A stretch of 46,412 bases of DNA from assembly GCA_045804965.1 (NCBI GenBank), contig JBJMMD010000054.1:1-46412 (forward strand), given 5' to 3'. The stretch comes from CAVTUU01 sp045804965 (GTDB taxonomy: Bacteria > Chloroflexota > Chloroflexia > Thermomicrobiales > UBA6265). Positions 1 through 7,653 of this stretch are shown here, in pieces; position 1 is the first letter of the stretch; the number at the start of each line of letters is the position of its first letter. The position numbers were made by a program, and so were the translations under genes. Below the pieces are notes generated by a model that did not search any database, was not told where the DNA came from, and was given only the letters and a program-made list of their open reading frames with translations.

Positions 1-1
1 C

Positions 2-160
2 CTCTTCGGCCTCGGCGTCTTCCTGGTCCTCGGCTGGAAGGTCGCGGGCTATTGGGGCCTGGACCGCTATCTCTTGCCCATGATCGGAACCCCGTGGAAG
101 ACGGGCCGGGCGTTCCATCGCGGGGAGATCACGCCCACACCAGGAACCTTAATCGCCTAG
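2..160 (+). CDS. C-terminal end of a DoxX/DoxD-like membrane protein (partial)
   Basis: An open frame enters from the left edge and ends at TAG 158-160, giving about 52 residues. It begins with the end of a hydrophobic segment (FGLGVFLVLGW) and then has KVAGYWGLDRYLLPMIGTPW. That last stretch is typical of the C-terminus of DoxX-family proteins related to the DoxD subunit of thiosulfate:quinone oxidoreductase; this is recognised from memory of the family. The soluble tail after the last membrane segment is normal. Because only the end is present, a role in thiosulfate oxidation cannot be claimed; many DoxX proteins have other or unknown roles. The gene converges on the minus-strand two-component operon, and a shared terminator hairpin lies between them. 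Confidence 0.6.
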   Translation, partial: LFGLGVFLVLGWKVAGYWGLDRYLLPMIGTPWKTGRAFHRGEITPTPGTLIA

Positions 161-246
161 ACCGCGGGGTGAGCGGAGGCCGGGAGCCGCTCGGACCGAC
201 TCGGCGAGAACGGCTTCCACCGCAAACTGGCGGTATTTAGACAAAA

Positions 247-268
247 GGGCGGCGCTTCGGCGCCGCCC
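247..268 (-). terminator. Rho-independent terminator hairpin between convergent genes
   Basis: A perfect 9-bp GC stem (GGGCGGCGC / GCGCCGCCC) closes a TTCG tetraloop. On the minus strand the stem is followed by TTTTGT, so it should end the response regulator/kinase transcript whose last gene stops at 331. It may also stop plus-strand readthrough from the DoxX-like gene, but there is no T-tract on that side. Confidence 0.75.
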
Positions 269-330
269 TCAGTCGTGCCAAGTTCGTCAGATCGAAACGA
301 ATAATGGGCAAGCAGTGACATCCCAGCCGC

Positions 331-1032
331 CTATTCGCTTGGCGGCGCTTCCATGCGGTAGCCAAGACCAGGAAACGTGGTGATCAGGGTTTGGGCGTCA
401 TCGCCAACTTCGAGTTTTGCCCGAAGCCGGCTAACCCAGGTGCGAAGATAATGCACTTCGTCGCGAAATTCCGGCCCCCAGATTCTGCTTAACAGTTCGC
501 CGTGAAGCATGACGCGTCCCGCGTTTCCCGCGAGTTGGGCGAGAAGTTCCCACTCTGTGCGGCTGAGCCGGACCTCTTCGCCATTGACGCTAACCCGGCG
601 CCGCTCGAGATCGATTTCGACTCCGGGATAGTGCAGCGTCGTCCGCCCCCCGGCTGGCGCGGTCCCCGATGTCCGCCGAAGGACAGCAGCCACTCGCGCC
701 GCCAGCTCGTCCGGATTGAACGGTTTGGTCACATAATCGTCAGTGCCGCTTTGGAACCCCTTCAGCCGGTCGGCGTCGCCCGCGCGGGCAGTCAGCATGA
801 TCACAGGGACCTGAGTCGTCGAGCGGATTCGGCGCAAGGTCTCGAATCCATCAATACCCGGCATCATCAAATCCAAGACGATGAGATCAGGGCGTTCGTC
901 TTCGAGGAAGGCCAGCGCTTCCTCGCCTCGACTGGCGGTAACGACACTGTAGCCGTCGGCCTGAAGCTTAGCGCGCACGAGGCGCACGATCGGCGGCTCG
1001 TCGTCCACGACTAAGATCAAATGCTTCCGCAT
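331..1032 (-). CDS. OmpR/PhoB-family response regulator
   Basis: The 233-residue protein has an N-terminal receiver domain (about 1-120) and a C-terminal winged-helix DNA-binding domain (about 130-230). The acidic pair VVDDE is near the start, the phospho-acceptor Asp lies in LIVLDLMMPG, and the conserved Thr and Lys are in MLTARAG and VTKPFNPDEL. The effector domain ends with the usual winged-helix pattern (SRIWGPEF...LRTWVSRLRAKLE...GYRM), closest in style to KdpE/PhoB-like regulators. It follows the histidine kinase by 39 bp, so the two almost certainly form one operon and a cognate pair. Targets are not visible from sequence; the downstream stress genes on the same strand are the obvious candidates. 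Confidence 0.95.
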   Translation of the reverse strand: MRKHLILVVDDEPPIVRLVRAKLQADGYSVVTASRGEEALAFLEDERPDLIVLDLMMPGIDGFETLRRIRSTTQVPVIMLTARAGDADRLKGFQSGTDDYVTKPFNPDELAARVAAVLRRTSGTAPAGGRTTLHYPGVEIDLERRRVSVNGEEVRLSRTEWELLAQLAGNAGRVMLHGELLSRIWGPEFRDEVHYLRTWVSRLRAKLEVGDDAQTLITTFPGLGYRMEAPPSE

Positions 1033-1071
1033 CCAAGCATCCTTTGCGTCGCAGTCGCATTCCGTGGCGCG

Positions 1072-2778
1072 TTAAGTCTGATTCTGTTCACTCTGCACCG
1101 ATTCAGCGACATCGTCCCAACCCGCGGCCACGGGAAGGGTAACCGCAAAGGTTGCACCCTGACCTGGCCCGGGCGAACTCGCTGAGATCTCGCCGTTCTG
1201 GGCTTCAATGAGTGAGCGACTCAGGTAAAGGCCAAGGCCCATCCCCCGCACCGTCGGGTCCGCGCCTGCCCGTCGAAAACGCTCAAAGACATATGGCACG
1301 TGCTCACGGGCGATACCGACGCCCTGATCCGAAACTTGGATCTGGACCCGCTCGCCCTCAAGGCTGGCCGAGGTGCGGATCGTGCCGCCAGCGGGTGAAT
1401 ACTTCACCGCATTCTCATAGAGATTGCGCAGCACCTGGGACAACAGCTCAGGATCGGCTTCGATGGGCGGCGTATCGGGCGGGAGGTTGACCGCGAAGTC
1501 ATGACGCGGTGACCGTGACGCGACCTCGGCTGCAACTTTTCGCGCAATCGGCGCAATCAGCACCGGCTCAGTATTGGCTTCAAGGCGACCAGCCTGAATT
1601 GCGGTCAAGCTCAGCATGTTGGACAGCATCCGCTCCAGCCGGTCACTCTCGATCACGATGTCCTTTAAGAGATCGTGCTGAGTTTCCTCATCGAGCACAT
1701 CGCGCTGATCGGCGAGAAGGCGTGCCCCGCCGTGTATGGACGTCAGCGGCGTGCGCAACTCATGTGAAACGAGGGAGATGAAATCGTCCTTCAATTGCTC
1801 GGCTTCGCGCAGTCGCGTGATGTCCTGACAGACCACAACCGCTTGCGTAATTTGGCCGCGAGCATTCCGCAACGGTGCAGCATGGACGAGAACCGGAAGC
1901 CGAGAGCTATCCCAGCGCTCGATTTGGAACTGCCTGCTGCGAAGTACTTCGCCACGGAGCGCGCGCAGATCGGGTCGTTGTGACGTGGCAATCGGCGTGC
2001 CGTCGGCATTGAACAAACGGAAATCCCGGTCATAGGTTGGGAGCGAGCCGGAAGGAAAGCGCGAGCCAAAAATCAAATCGATCGCCGCGGCGTTTGCTAA
2101 TTCGACTCGCCCGTCTGGGGGTGCTTGAATGACCACGGCGGTGGGAAGGTTGTCGAGAATGGCGCGCAATTGATCACGTTGCTCTTCGGCTCGGGCGCGA
2201 GACTCTTGTACCTCGTGATAGAGGTGCGCCCGTTCAATCGCCGTCGCGGCGTGGGCGGCGAGCAATTGGACCGCGGCGAGATCGTCGTGTGTGAATGGCT
2301 GCCCGTCGAGTCGGTCAGTGAGATAGAGGTCTCCCAGAACCTTCTCGCCGAGGACGATCGGCGTGCCCAACAGCGAGTGCATCAATGGATGATTTGGCGG
2401 AAAGCCAACTGACCGCGGATCTGCCGCAATCTCCGGTAGGAGCAATGGCGTTCGGTCTCGAATTAACGCCCCTAACATGCCATGCCCTTGAGGCAAATCT
2501 CCAATAGCTTCGCGTTGTTCCGCGGAAATCCCTGAGGTGATGAACTGCAGGATGCGCCCGTGCTGATCCGAGACGCCGAGCGCTCCGTATCGCGCATTCG
2601 CCACCGAGCGGCCGAGGTCAACGATTCGCTGCAGAACGGCCTCGAGATCGAGCTCGGAGGCGACGATGAGTGCCGCATCGTACGCGGCAAGGGGGATTGA
2701 CGTCGGATCGGCTATGCTCACGTCAGAAGCCCCCGGCGCCTCTTGGTTTCTGGGACTCAATTGCTCTGCCGGCGCCAT
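1072..2778 (-). CDS. Sensor histidine kinase, GAF-PAS-HisKA-HATPase
   Basis: This soluble kinase of about 568 residues has no membrane segment. A GAF domain (about 35-185) is very similar in style to the first GAF of mycobacterial DevS/DosS: it has ARYGALGV, ITSGIS, DPRSVGFPPNHP and GDLYLTDR. In DevS this region binds heme and senses O2, NO and CO. The segment FPPNHPLMHSLLG keeps two His near where the heme-ligand His is expected, but heme binding is only a possibility. A PAS domain follows, then HisKA (LVSHELRTPLTSIHGG) and HATPase (YENAVKYSPAGG, DQGVGI, GMGLGLYLS). The ATG at 2778 was chosen as just before the GAF domain; GTG 2835 and ATG 2817 are alternatives and no start has a strong ribosome site. 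It pairs with the regulator 39 bp downstream. Confidence 0.93.
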   Translation of the reverse strand: MAPAEQLSPRNQEAPGASDVSIADPTSIPLAAYDAALIVASELDLEAVLQRIVDLGRSVANARYGALGVSDQHGRILQFITSGISAEQREAIGDLPQGHGMLGALIRDRTPLLLPEIAADPRSVGFPPNHPLMHSLLGTPIVLGEKVLGDLYLTDRLDGQPFTHDDLAAVQLLAAHAATAIERAHLYHEVQESRARAEEQRDQLRAILDNLPTAVVIQAPPDGRVELANAAAIDLIFGSRFPSGSLPTYDRDFRLFNADGTPIATSQRPDLRALRGEVLRSRQFQIERWDSSRLPVLVHAAPLRNARGQITQAVVVCQDITRLREAEQLKDDFISLVSHELRTPLTSIHGGARLLADQRDVLDEETQHDLLKDIVIESDRLERMLSNMLSLTAIQAGRLEANTEPVLIAPIARKVAAEVASRSPRHDFAVNLPPDTPPIEADPELLSQVLRNLYENAVKYSPAGGTIRTSASLEGERVQIQVSDQGVGIAREHVPYVFERFRRAGADPTVRGMGLGLYLSRSLIEAQNGEISASSPGPGQGATFAVTLPVAAGWDDVAESVQSEQNQT

Positions 2779-3161
2779 CGACTCGTCGCTCCACTGCCTG
2801 ACGGAAAGCACTCTCATGCGCGCTAATGATCGCACGCCGGTGCCGCTCAGGTTGAGGCAACGTCTTCGCCAGGCCGAGGATCATCGGCGCCGAGTACACA
2901 CGAACCCGATGATTGAACGGCGATTCGTGCGCGCCGACAATGCGACGCGTTTTCCGTGGCCGTGTCTTGAATGCACAGTCGGCGGAGCCGACCGCCTGGC
3001 TGTTCAGCGGGAAGCGCCGACAGCTTCAGTGCGGCGCGCTGTCACCCCTTGATAGTGGCGAAGCAGCGGCACCGCCGCGGCCACGGTGCACGCAGCGGTG
3101 CTGGCTTCTGAGTTCGCCAGCTTAGCCGCATTTTCGAGCGCGGCGCGGTAATCGAGCGGCG
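2779..3161. other. Gene-poor interval upstream of the kinase
   Basis: No convincing gene is seen. The minus strand has an open stretch of about 50 codons just after the flavodoxin stop (Ala/Leu-rich, containing LENAAKLANSEAS) that reads as coding-like but has no start codon or ribosome site. It may be a remnant. The kinase promoter should lie in the lower-coordinate half. Confidence 0.4.
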
Positions 3162-3620
3162 CTACGCGGCTTCGCTCATGACCTCGCCGAGCGCATGAGC
3201 CCAGGCCGCGGCACGCTCGATCTCGCCTTCGGCAAGTGGCCCTTCGCCGTGCTCGACGAAGAAGCTTTCTGGCTTGCGGACGAGGCGCGCGCCTTTTTGG
3301 CGGAGACGTTTGGCGATTCCACTTGCGGCCGATCCGGAAATGAGCACCGGCATTCGGTATCTGGTATCGAACGCCGCGGCGGCAACTCCTTGCAGCGCGC
3401 CACTCGGCAGATCGTCAAGGTACGTCTTGAGCTCAGCCGGGATTCCGTGGGCGTGAGTGGGGCTTCCAACGATCAAGAGATCGAGATCCGGGGGCAATGC
3501 TATACCCATCTCGATATGTTGAATGTAGACGGCCATTCCAGGCTCCAACGCATCCCCGATCGCCCTTGCGACTTTCTCCGTATTTCCGAATTTCGAACCG
3601 TAGAGGACGAAGGCGTTCAT
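3162..3620 (-). CDS. Flavodoxin-family protein
   Basis: The 152-residue protein is the normal length of a short-chain flavodoxin or flavodoxin domain. The FMN phosphate-binding loop is YGSKFGNTEKVA near the N-terminus, a variant of the T/S-x-T-G-N-T signature. The second flavin loop is GSPTHAHGIPAELKTYLD, and AFDTRYRMP marks the third. The start at 3620 is supported by a strong site (AAGGAGGA, 6-7 bases upstream). Flavodoxin-like proteins of this type occur in stress clusters of Chloroflexota and Actinobacteria, carrying electrons or acting as FMN-dependent quinone or protoporphyrinogen reductases. The exact reaction cannot be told. It lies among universal stress genes on the same strand, suggesting shared regulation. 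Confidence 0.88.
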   Translation of the reverse strand: MNAFVLYGSKFGNTEKVARAIGDALEPGMAVYIQHIEMGIALPPDLDLLIVGSPTHAHGIPAELKTYLDDLPSGALQGVAAAAFDTRYRMPVLISGSAASGIAKRLRQKGARLVRKPESFFVEHGEGPLAEGEIERAAAWAHALGEVMSEAA

Positions 3621-3659
3621 GATTGTTCCTCCTTGTTGTCGCCTCTGGTCACAAGCGCG

Positions 3660-4235
3660 TTAATTCGCGCCGACGACTCGGGCATCGATCGGGGTCAAGA
3701 CTTGCCATTCTGGTGCGCCGGCGGCAGGCGGCCGAGGCTCACGTACTGGGACCGAAACGGTCTCATCAACGGGAATCGGTCTCCCCTGGCGCACGACAAG
3801 AACGGGAACGACGCCGTCGCGAAGTAATTGGGATACCGCGTTGGGGAGCGGCTCGGCGTGGACTTGTCGCGCTGCCGCCGAAGCGACGATCACGAGTGGA
3901 GCGGCGTACCGCTCAATGGCAGCCTTCAGCCGCAGATACGGATCGCCAATTTGGATGGAAAGAATCGTATCGAACCCAAGACGATGCCGTTCCAAAACCG
4001 AACGCAGGTAGCGTCTTGCCTGATCCTGTAGGCACGCACGTTCCTCGTCTGAGCAAGCGTAGACGATGGGAACCGGACCACCACGAACTTCTCGGTCTGT
4101 CGGAAGCTCAGGTCGAGGAACGATTTGGACAAGCACAAGCTGAGCGCAGTGACGGCGGGCTTCCTCGACTGCATAGGGCACTGCTACCTCAGCTGCTGCT
4201 GTGCCGTTGAGCGGCACGAGTATTGTCCGAAACAT
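3660..4235 (-). CDS. Universal stress protein family (single domain, degenerate ATP motif)
   Basis: The protein has about 191 residues with one Usp domain starting FRTILVPLNGTAAAEVAVPYAVEEA. The end of the domain reads VPVLVVRQGRPIP, the usual last strand. The G-x2-G-x9-G(S/T) nucleotide loop is not preserved (VASAAARQVHAEPLP instead), so it may not bind ATP. The ATG at 4235 is chosen because AGGAGGT lies 7-8 bases upstream; an in-frame GTG at 4244 overlaps that site and is unlikely. A tail of about 30 Pro-rich residues follows the domain. The gene sits 22 bp after the GNAT gene and 39 bp before the flavodoxin, so the three are probably co-transcribed. Confidence 0.88.
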   Translation of the reverse strand: MFRTILVPLNGTAAAEVAVPYAVEEARRHCAQLVLVQIVPRPELPTDREVRGGPVPIVYACSDEERACLQDQARRYLRSVLERHRLGFDTILSIQIGDPYLRLKAAIERYAAPLVIVASAAARQVHAEPLPNAVSQLLRDGVVPVLVVRQGRPIPVDETVSVPVREPRPPAAGAPEWQVLTPIDARVVGAN

Positions 4236-4257
4236 GGAATTCACCTCCTACCTGGTA

Positions 4258-4902
4258 TTAAGGCGCTATGGCGGGTAAAGCCCATCGACACGGTCGACGC
4301 TCGACGTGCGTCGTTGAACTCTTGGAAGTAAGCGAGTTTGGTCCAGCGAGCTCGATTTCTACGCGTTCGATCCCATCCTCAAAATGCATTCGTTCTGGCA
4401 GACCAAGAGCGCGGAGGAGACTGAGCATGACGACGTTTTCGGGGAGGACAAGTGCGTAGAAGGACCGCACGTCACGCACAAGCGCTTCGTCGATCAAGCG
4501 TCGCGTGAGCCCAAATCCGAGACCGCGGCCTTGCCAACGATCGGCCACCACGGCGGCATACTCGGCGTTGTAGGTTCCCGGATCGCGGTCGTAGCGCACG
4601 ACGGCGATGATTTCGGCCGGTTGGGTCGGATCGAGCGCCACGAGGGCGACGCGGTCGTAACCGTCAACCCCAGTGAAGTACTGCGCTTGCTGATCATTCA
4701 AATGTGGGATCGCGCTCATAAAGCGAAGGCGAACCGTCTCCTCACCCAGTCGATCGTGAAACCGGCGAAGGGCGGCCGCGTCCGACACTTCGATCGGGCG
4801 ATAGCACACCGTCGTTCCATCGGTCAGCGCAAGCGTTCCTTGATCTCGATGTTGCGATTTGCCCAGCTGTGGTTGTGTTGCGCAGTAGCCGCTCATGGAC
4901 AT
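4258..4902 (-). CDS. GNAT-family N-acetyltransferase
   Basis: This 214-residue protein contains a GNAT fold. The N-terminal part (YRPIEVSDAAALRRFHDRLGEETVRLRFMS) is like bacterial protein-acetyltransferases of the Pat/AcuA-like group. The acetyl-CoA pyrophosphate loop is seen as DRWQGRGLGFGLTRRLIDEA, matching Q/R-x-x-G-x-G/A. Mycobacterial Pat carries a cyclic-nucleotide domain in front; none is present here. Substrate is unknown; lysine acetylation of acyl-CoA synthetases or of stress proteins is a family-based guess. The ATG at 4902 has only a weak upstream purine tract. The gene lies between two universal stress genes on the same strand. Confidence 0.85.
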   Translation of the reverse strand: MSMSGYCATQPQLGKSQHRDQGTLALTDGTTVCYRPIEVSDAAALRRFHDRLGEETVRLRFMSAIPHLNDQQAQYFTGVDGYDRVALVALDPTQPAEIIAVVRYDRDPGTYNAEYAAVVADRWQGRGLGFGLTRRLIDEALVRDVRSFYALVLPENVVMLSLLRALGLPERMHFEDGIERVEIELAGPNSLTSKSSTTHVERRPCRWALPAIAP

Positions 4903-5237
4903 GGGGTGTTGTCCCTGTTGTCAAAATTCTGATGCTTTCTGCATCTGCTCCAAGTGTATGCCCGAACCGATGCCAGGCACGCCACGACCTGGGCAGGAAC
5001 GTGGCAAATGCGCAACAGCAGCGTTCAGGGGTAACCAACCGTTTCGGTGGTGAAGCAGCCTAAGCACTGAATGCAATGCTCAAACCGTCAACAGTCACCC
5101 AGCGTGCGGTAGGTCTCCCGAGCGATGACGAGATCTTTTCGCGACGGAATCACGACAGCATCGACCGGCCAACCGGATCGCTTTTGCAAAGATCTTCGCG
5201 AAGCTAAGTTTCTGACTGCGGTGATCGAAGGTTTCGA
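4903..5237. other. 335-bp interval between USP and GNAT genes
   Basis: No separate gene is supported. The minus-strand frame of the tandem USP stays open for 48 codons after its TGA stop (5238-5240), ending with a coding-like stretch (AVVIPSRKDLVIARETYRTLGDC) before TGA 5093-5095. It has no start codon with a ribosome site and could be chance or an eroded tail. Confidence 0.35.
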
Positions 5238-6260
5238 TCACGCAAGGGACACTCCGTGATCGGAATGCTGCAACAGCGGCATTGCGATCGGGATGTCTGC
5301 GACCGGCCTCGGCATCGTGGACGTTTCGATCTCGGCTCGCAGCAACACGATCGGCACCGTACATCGGCGCGCCAACGCCTCTGCCGTGCCGCCGAGCGGC
5401 CATTGCCCATTTCCGGTCCGGCCGTGGCTCGTCAATACGACGATGTCGCCGGGACGGGTTGTTTCGGTGATGCGCGCCACAGTCGGACCCACCAGCACTT
5501 CCCAAGTTGCAGAAATGCCATCCCTCATGAGGCGCGCTCCGACCTGTTCAAGCATTTGGTGCGCATTGAGCCGTCGCCGAGCGATGAGCTGATCGACGAT
5601 CGACGTGTGGTTGTCTGTTTGGTAGACCTGAGAAGGCGGCGCATCGCGCACGGGATCCACGACATTGACCAAGCGAATGGACAGATCTAGACGCCGAGCG
5701 AACTGCTGGGCGACGAGGAGCGCCTTGGTTGAAATCGCCGATCCATCGAGCGGCACGACTAGTCTGCGAATGGTGGTAGATGTTGTTTGATCGGCGCCAC
5801 CGTGCGGATGCACGATCAGCGTCGCGCGGTTCGTCGAACGTGTGACTCGATCGACAACGCTGCTGAAAGCTAGGCCGTCGTCGTCAGTACGCCCATGGCT
5901 CACCATCGCGATGAGGTCGACACCTCGCTCGGCCGCAACCCGAAGGATCTCCACCACAGGGTCGCCGACCGCGATCTCGGTGTCGACAACTAGGCCGGTG
6001 CGCAGACCCCTGAATGCTTCTGCAGCTCGTGCAAGGTTCTGCTTGGCCAAGCGCCGGCATTGGGCAAAAACATCATCGGCCGATACCACGACCGCACCAA
6101 TCGAGTTGCGGACTGCTTCGGCTGGCGGCAACACGTGGAGAAGAATGAGCTGGGCATTCGACGCAGCGAGTACTTGCGCGTGAAGGATCGCCTCCTCGGC
6201 CCGCGCCGATCCGTCAAGTGGAATAAGTATCCTGTCGCAAGGCTGGGAGAAGGTGTCCAT
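5238..6260 (-). CDS. Tandem universal stress protein
   Basis: The 340-residue protein has two Usp domains: about 8-155 (DRILIPLDGSARAEEAILHA) and about 165-320 (RRLVVPLDGSAISTKALLVA). The second keeps the nucleotide loop GRTGNGQWPLGGTAEAL. The first is altered (GRTDDDGLAFSSVVDRV) and may not hold ATP in the usual way. The start at 6260 is preceded by AAAGGAA at suitable distance. Tandem Usp proteins of this kind are typical of the DosR-type dormancy regulon in mycobacteria, where some bind ATP and affect growth; that role is known of the family and not shown here. It is the third of four members if the single-domain copy downstream is counted. Confidence 0.93.
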   Translation of the reverse strand: MDTFSQPCDRILIPLDGSARAEEAILHAQVLAASNAQLILLHVLPPAEAVRNSIGAVVVSADDVFAQCRRLAKQNLARAAEAFRGLRTGLVVDTEIAVGDPVVEILRVAAERGVDLIAMVSHGRTDDDGLAFSSVVDRVTRSTNRATLIVHPHGGADQTTSTTIRRLVVPLDGSAISTKALLVAQQFARRLDLSIRLVNVVDPVRDAPPSQVYQTDNHTSIVDQLIARRRLNAHQMLEQVGARLMRDGISATWEVLVGPTVARITETTRPGDIVVLTSHGRTGNGQWPLGGTAEALARRCTVPIVLLRAEIETSTMPRPVADIPIAMPLLQHSDHGVSLA

Positions 6261-6454
6261 CGTTGCGTTCCTTTCTCTGCAATCAGACGCCTCGATTGAT
6301 TCGGAGCGCTTGGCGCATACGACAGTAAGCGAACCACCATGGCTGGGTCATCAATCACGGTGCCCCAAAGTGAAATATTCGTGTCAATTGCCGGGTGTTG
6401 GTGCCATGACAATGCCGGCGCGCCTCCAGCATACACCTCGGCAGTGGATTGCAC

Positions 6455-6946
6455 TCAGGAAGGCTGAGGCCAATTCAAGGTATCGCCAGCCCGGAGGTCG
6501 ACCCCAAGAAGCGGGAACTCCCCGCCAAGCGTCGTGTGCGTTAACGCTTGATGCACGAAGCGGCCACTCTTCTCCGCCAAACGAATGCGGAAAACAACGC
6601 CTGATGGCACATCGTTAGTCGGCGCCACGGATGGCGCTGACCCTGCCATAAGCCGCAGCGCCGTCCGGCGCTCAGCCTCCTCATGCAATTCCTCATAGAT
6701 TCCTTCAGCCACTACGCTCCGCCAATTTGTGCCGTCCCGCTCATCTACTTCGAAGCCGACATGGGGATCCGCCCGCATCGCGGCAACCTTGCGCCCCGGC
6801 ATCGTGTGGCCGTAAATGGCATCGCCGGCATAAACGTACGTAATTGGAACGACATAGGGCCGGCCGTCGGCGAGTGAAGCCAAGCGACCAACGTGGCCGC
6901 GGTGTAGGACTTCCTCGATCTCGTCTGGATGCAACAGACCGATCAT
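6455..6946 (-). CDS. Pyridoxamine 5'-phosphate oxidase-like FMN-binding split-barrel protein
   Basis: The ATG at 6946 is chosen because AAGGAG lies 8 bases upstream; a longer frame to 7072 lacks such a site. The 163-residue product begins MIGLLHPDEIEEVLHRGHVGRLAS, then has GRPYVVPITYVYAGDAIYGHTMPGRK split over the barrel, and a central WRSVVAEGIYEEL. These are features of the small split-barrel flavoprotein family (general stress protein 26/F420-type relatives, and the Rv2004c/Rv3131 neighbours in Dos regulons). Whether it binds FMN, F420 or heme cannot be decided by eye. A close paralogue is encoded at 12444-12860 on the other strand. It lies between a Usp gene and the selenoprotein candidate. 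Confidence 0.88.
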   Translation of the reverse strand: MIGLLHPDEIEEVLHRGHVGRLASLADGRPYVVPITYVYAGDAIYGHTMPGRKVAAMRADPHVGFEVDERDGTNWRSVVAEGIYEELHEEAERRTALRLMAGSAPSVAPTNDVPSGVVFRIRLAEKSGRFVHQALTHTTLGGEFPLLGVDLRAGDTLNWPQPS

Positions 6947-7103
6947 GACAGTTCTCCTTCGTATGAAGGCGTTCGCCTCAATCGAGTCTCGATCGTCGGG
7001 AAAGCTCTCGGCGATGGCATCATTTTGGGGATGCGAGCATTGCAAGGGGAACTGCGTGTCGCTCGTGAGCATCGCAAAATCGTTACACGTTTGAACATTT
7101 GGT

Positions 7104-7607
7104 TCAGACTAGTGGCGGCAGCGGAGTGTTGGTCGCCGGACCGGCGGAACCCCAACGCGCATCGATGGAGTCGCGAATCTCGCGGGCCGACTGGCCTTCC
7201 GACGAGAGGCGCATCACGTCACGCGCAACGCCGATACAGACCCCTCAGCCAAAGCTCATCGGATCGAGGAGAACCGAACCATCGGTGCGAAATTCAGCCA
7301 CATAACAGTCTTGGATGCAGGTGTGACCTTGCTCAACGCAGCCACAGAAGCAGGGGATGTACTGCATGACGGCTGGACGCGTGGCGGCGTACCGGTACGC
7401 TTCCTGGACCTCGCTCGGCGCTTCGTGGAATCGCTTTGGCCACTCATCGTCGGCTGGCCGTGCGACGAGGTCGCTCTCCCCATCTGGCGTTTTCTCTCCA
7501 AGTGAACAACCGGTGAGCACGAGTCCTACCGTGAGAAATGAGGCGCTGAGAAACTGCCGGCGAAAGAACGGAAGATCCATGACCAGATTGCGTCGATCAA
7601 TGATCAT
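7104..7607 (-). CDS. Candidate selenoprotein: PCYCGC-type exported lipoprotein with in-frame UGA
   Basis: Read through the TGA at 7245-7247, the frame encodes 167 residues and stops at TGA 7104-7106. ATG 7607 has GGAAAG 7 bases upstream. The N-terminus combines a twin-arginine-like FRRQFL with a lipobox (LTGC, Cys34), so it should be an anchored extracytoplasmic lipoprotein. PCFCGC is at 85-90, followed by H95, C97 and C101, as in the PCYCGC-motif lipoprotein family. In that family, from memory, a conserved (C)-G-x-C pair follows, then a helix of the form ...EGKSxKEIRxxIDxxY. Here the frame reads G-[UGA]-G-V-C, then ARDVMRLSSEGQSAREIRD, so the UGA falls exactly on the first Cys and the conserved C-terminus continues in frame for 46 codons. 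Sec is therefore more likely than a nonsense mutation. Adjacent DsbA-like and copper proteins fit a thiol/selenol redox or metal role. Confidence 0.75.
7207..7231 (-). promoter_or_regulatory. Possible bacterial SECIS-like hairpin after the UGA
   Basis: On the minus strand, 13 bases after the in-frame UGA, a 25-base segment can fold: outer stem GGCGU/GCGCC (with one G-U), a 2x2 mismatch, inner pairs C-G, G-U, C-G and a GUGAC apical loop beginning with G. An alternative fold is GCGC / GCGC with a 10-base loop starting GU. The loop lies about 22 bases from the UGA, inside the range usually accepted for bacterial SECIS elements. By-eye folding only; GC-rich DNA gives many such hairpins. Confidence 0.4.
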
Positions 7608-7653
7608 CGTGATGCTTTCCAATTTCTCGCCGCAACGAGAGCGTCGTCGCTTG

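Noticed and set aside
3001..3150. Coding-like Ala-rich minus-strand stretch after the flavodoxin gene
   Set aside because: No start codon or ribosome site and out of frame with the flavodoxin.
5093..5240. Open frame after the TGA stop of the tandem USP gene, a possible second readthrough case
   Set aside because: The tail is not part of the Usp fold, no conserved continuation is known to me, and the Usp domain is already complete before the TGA.
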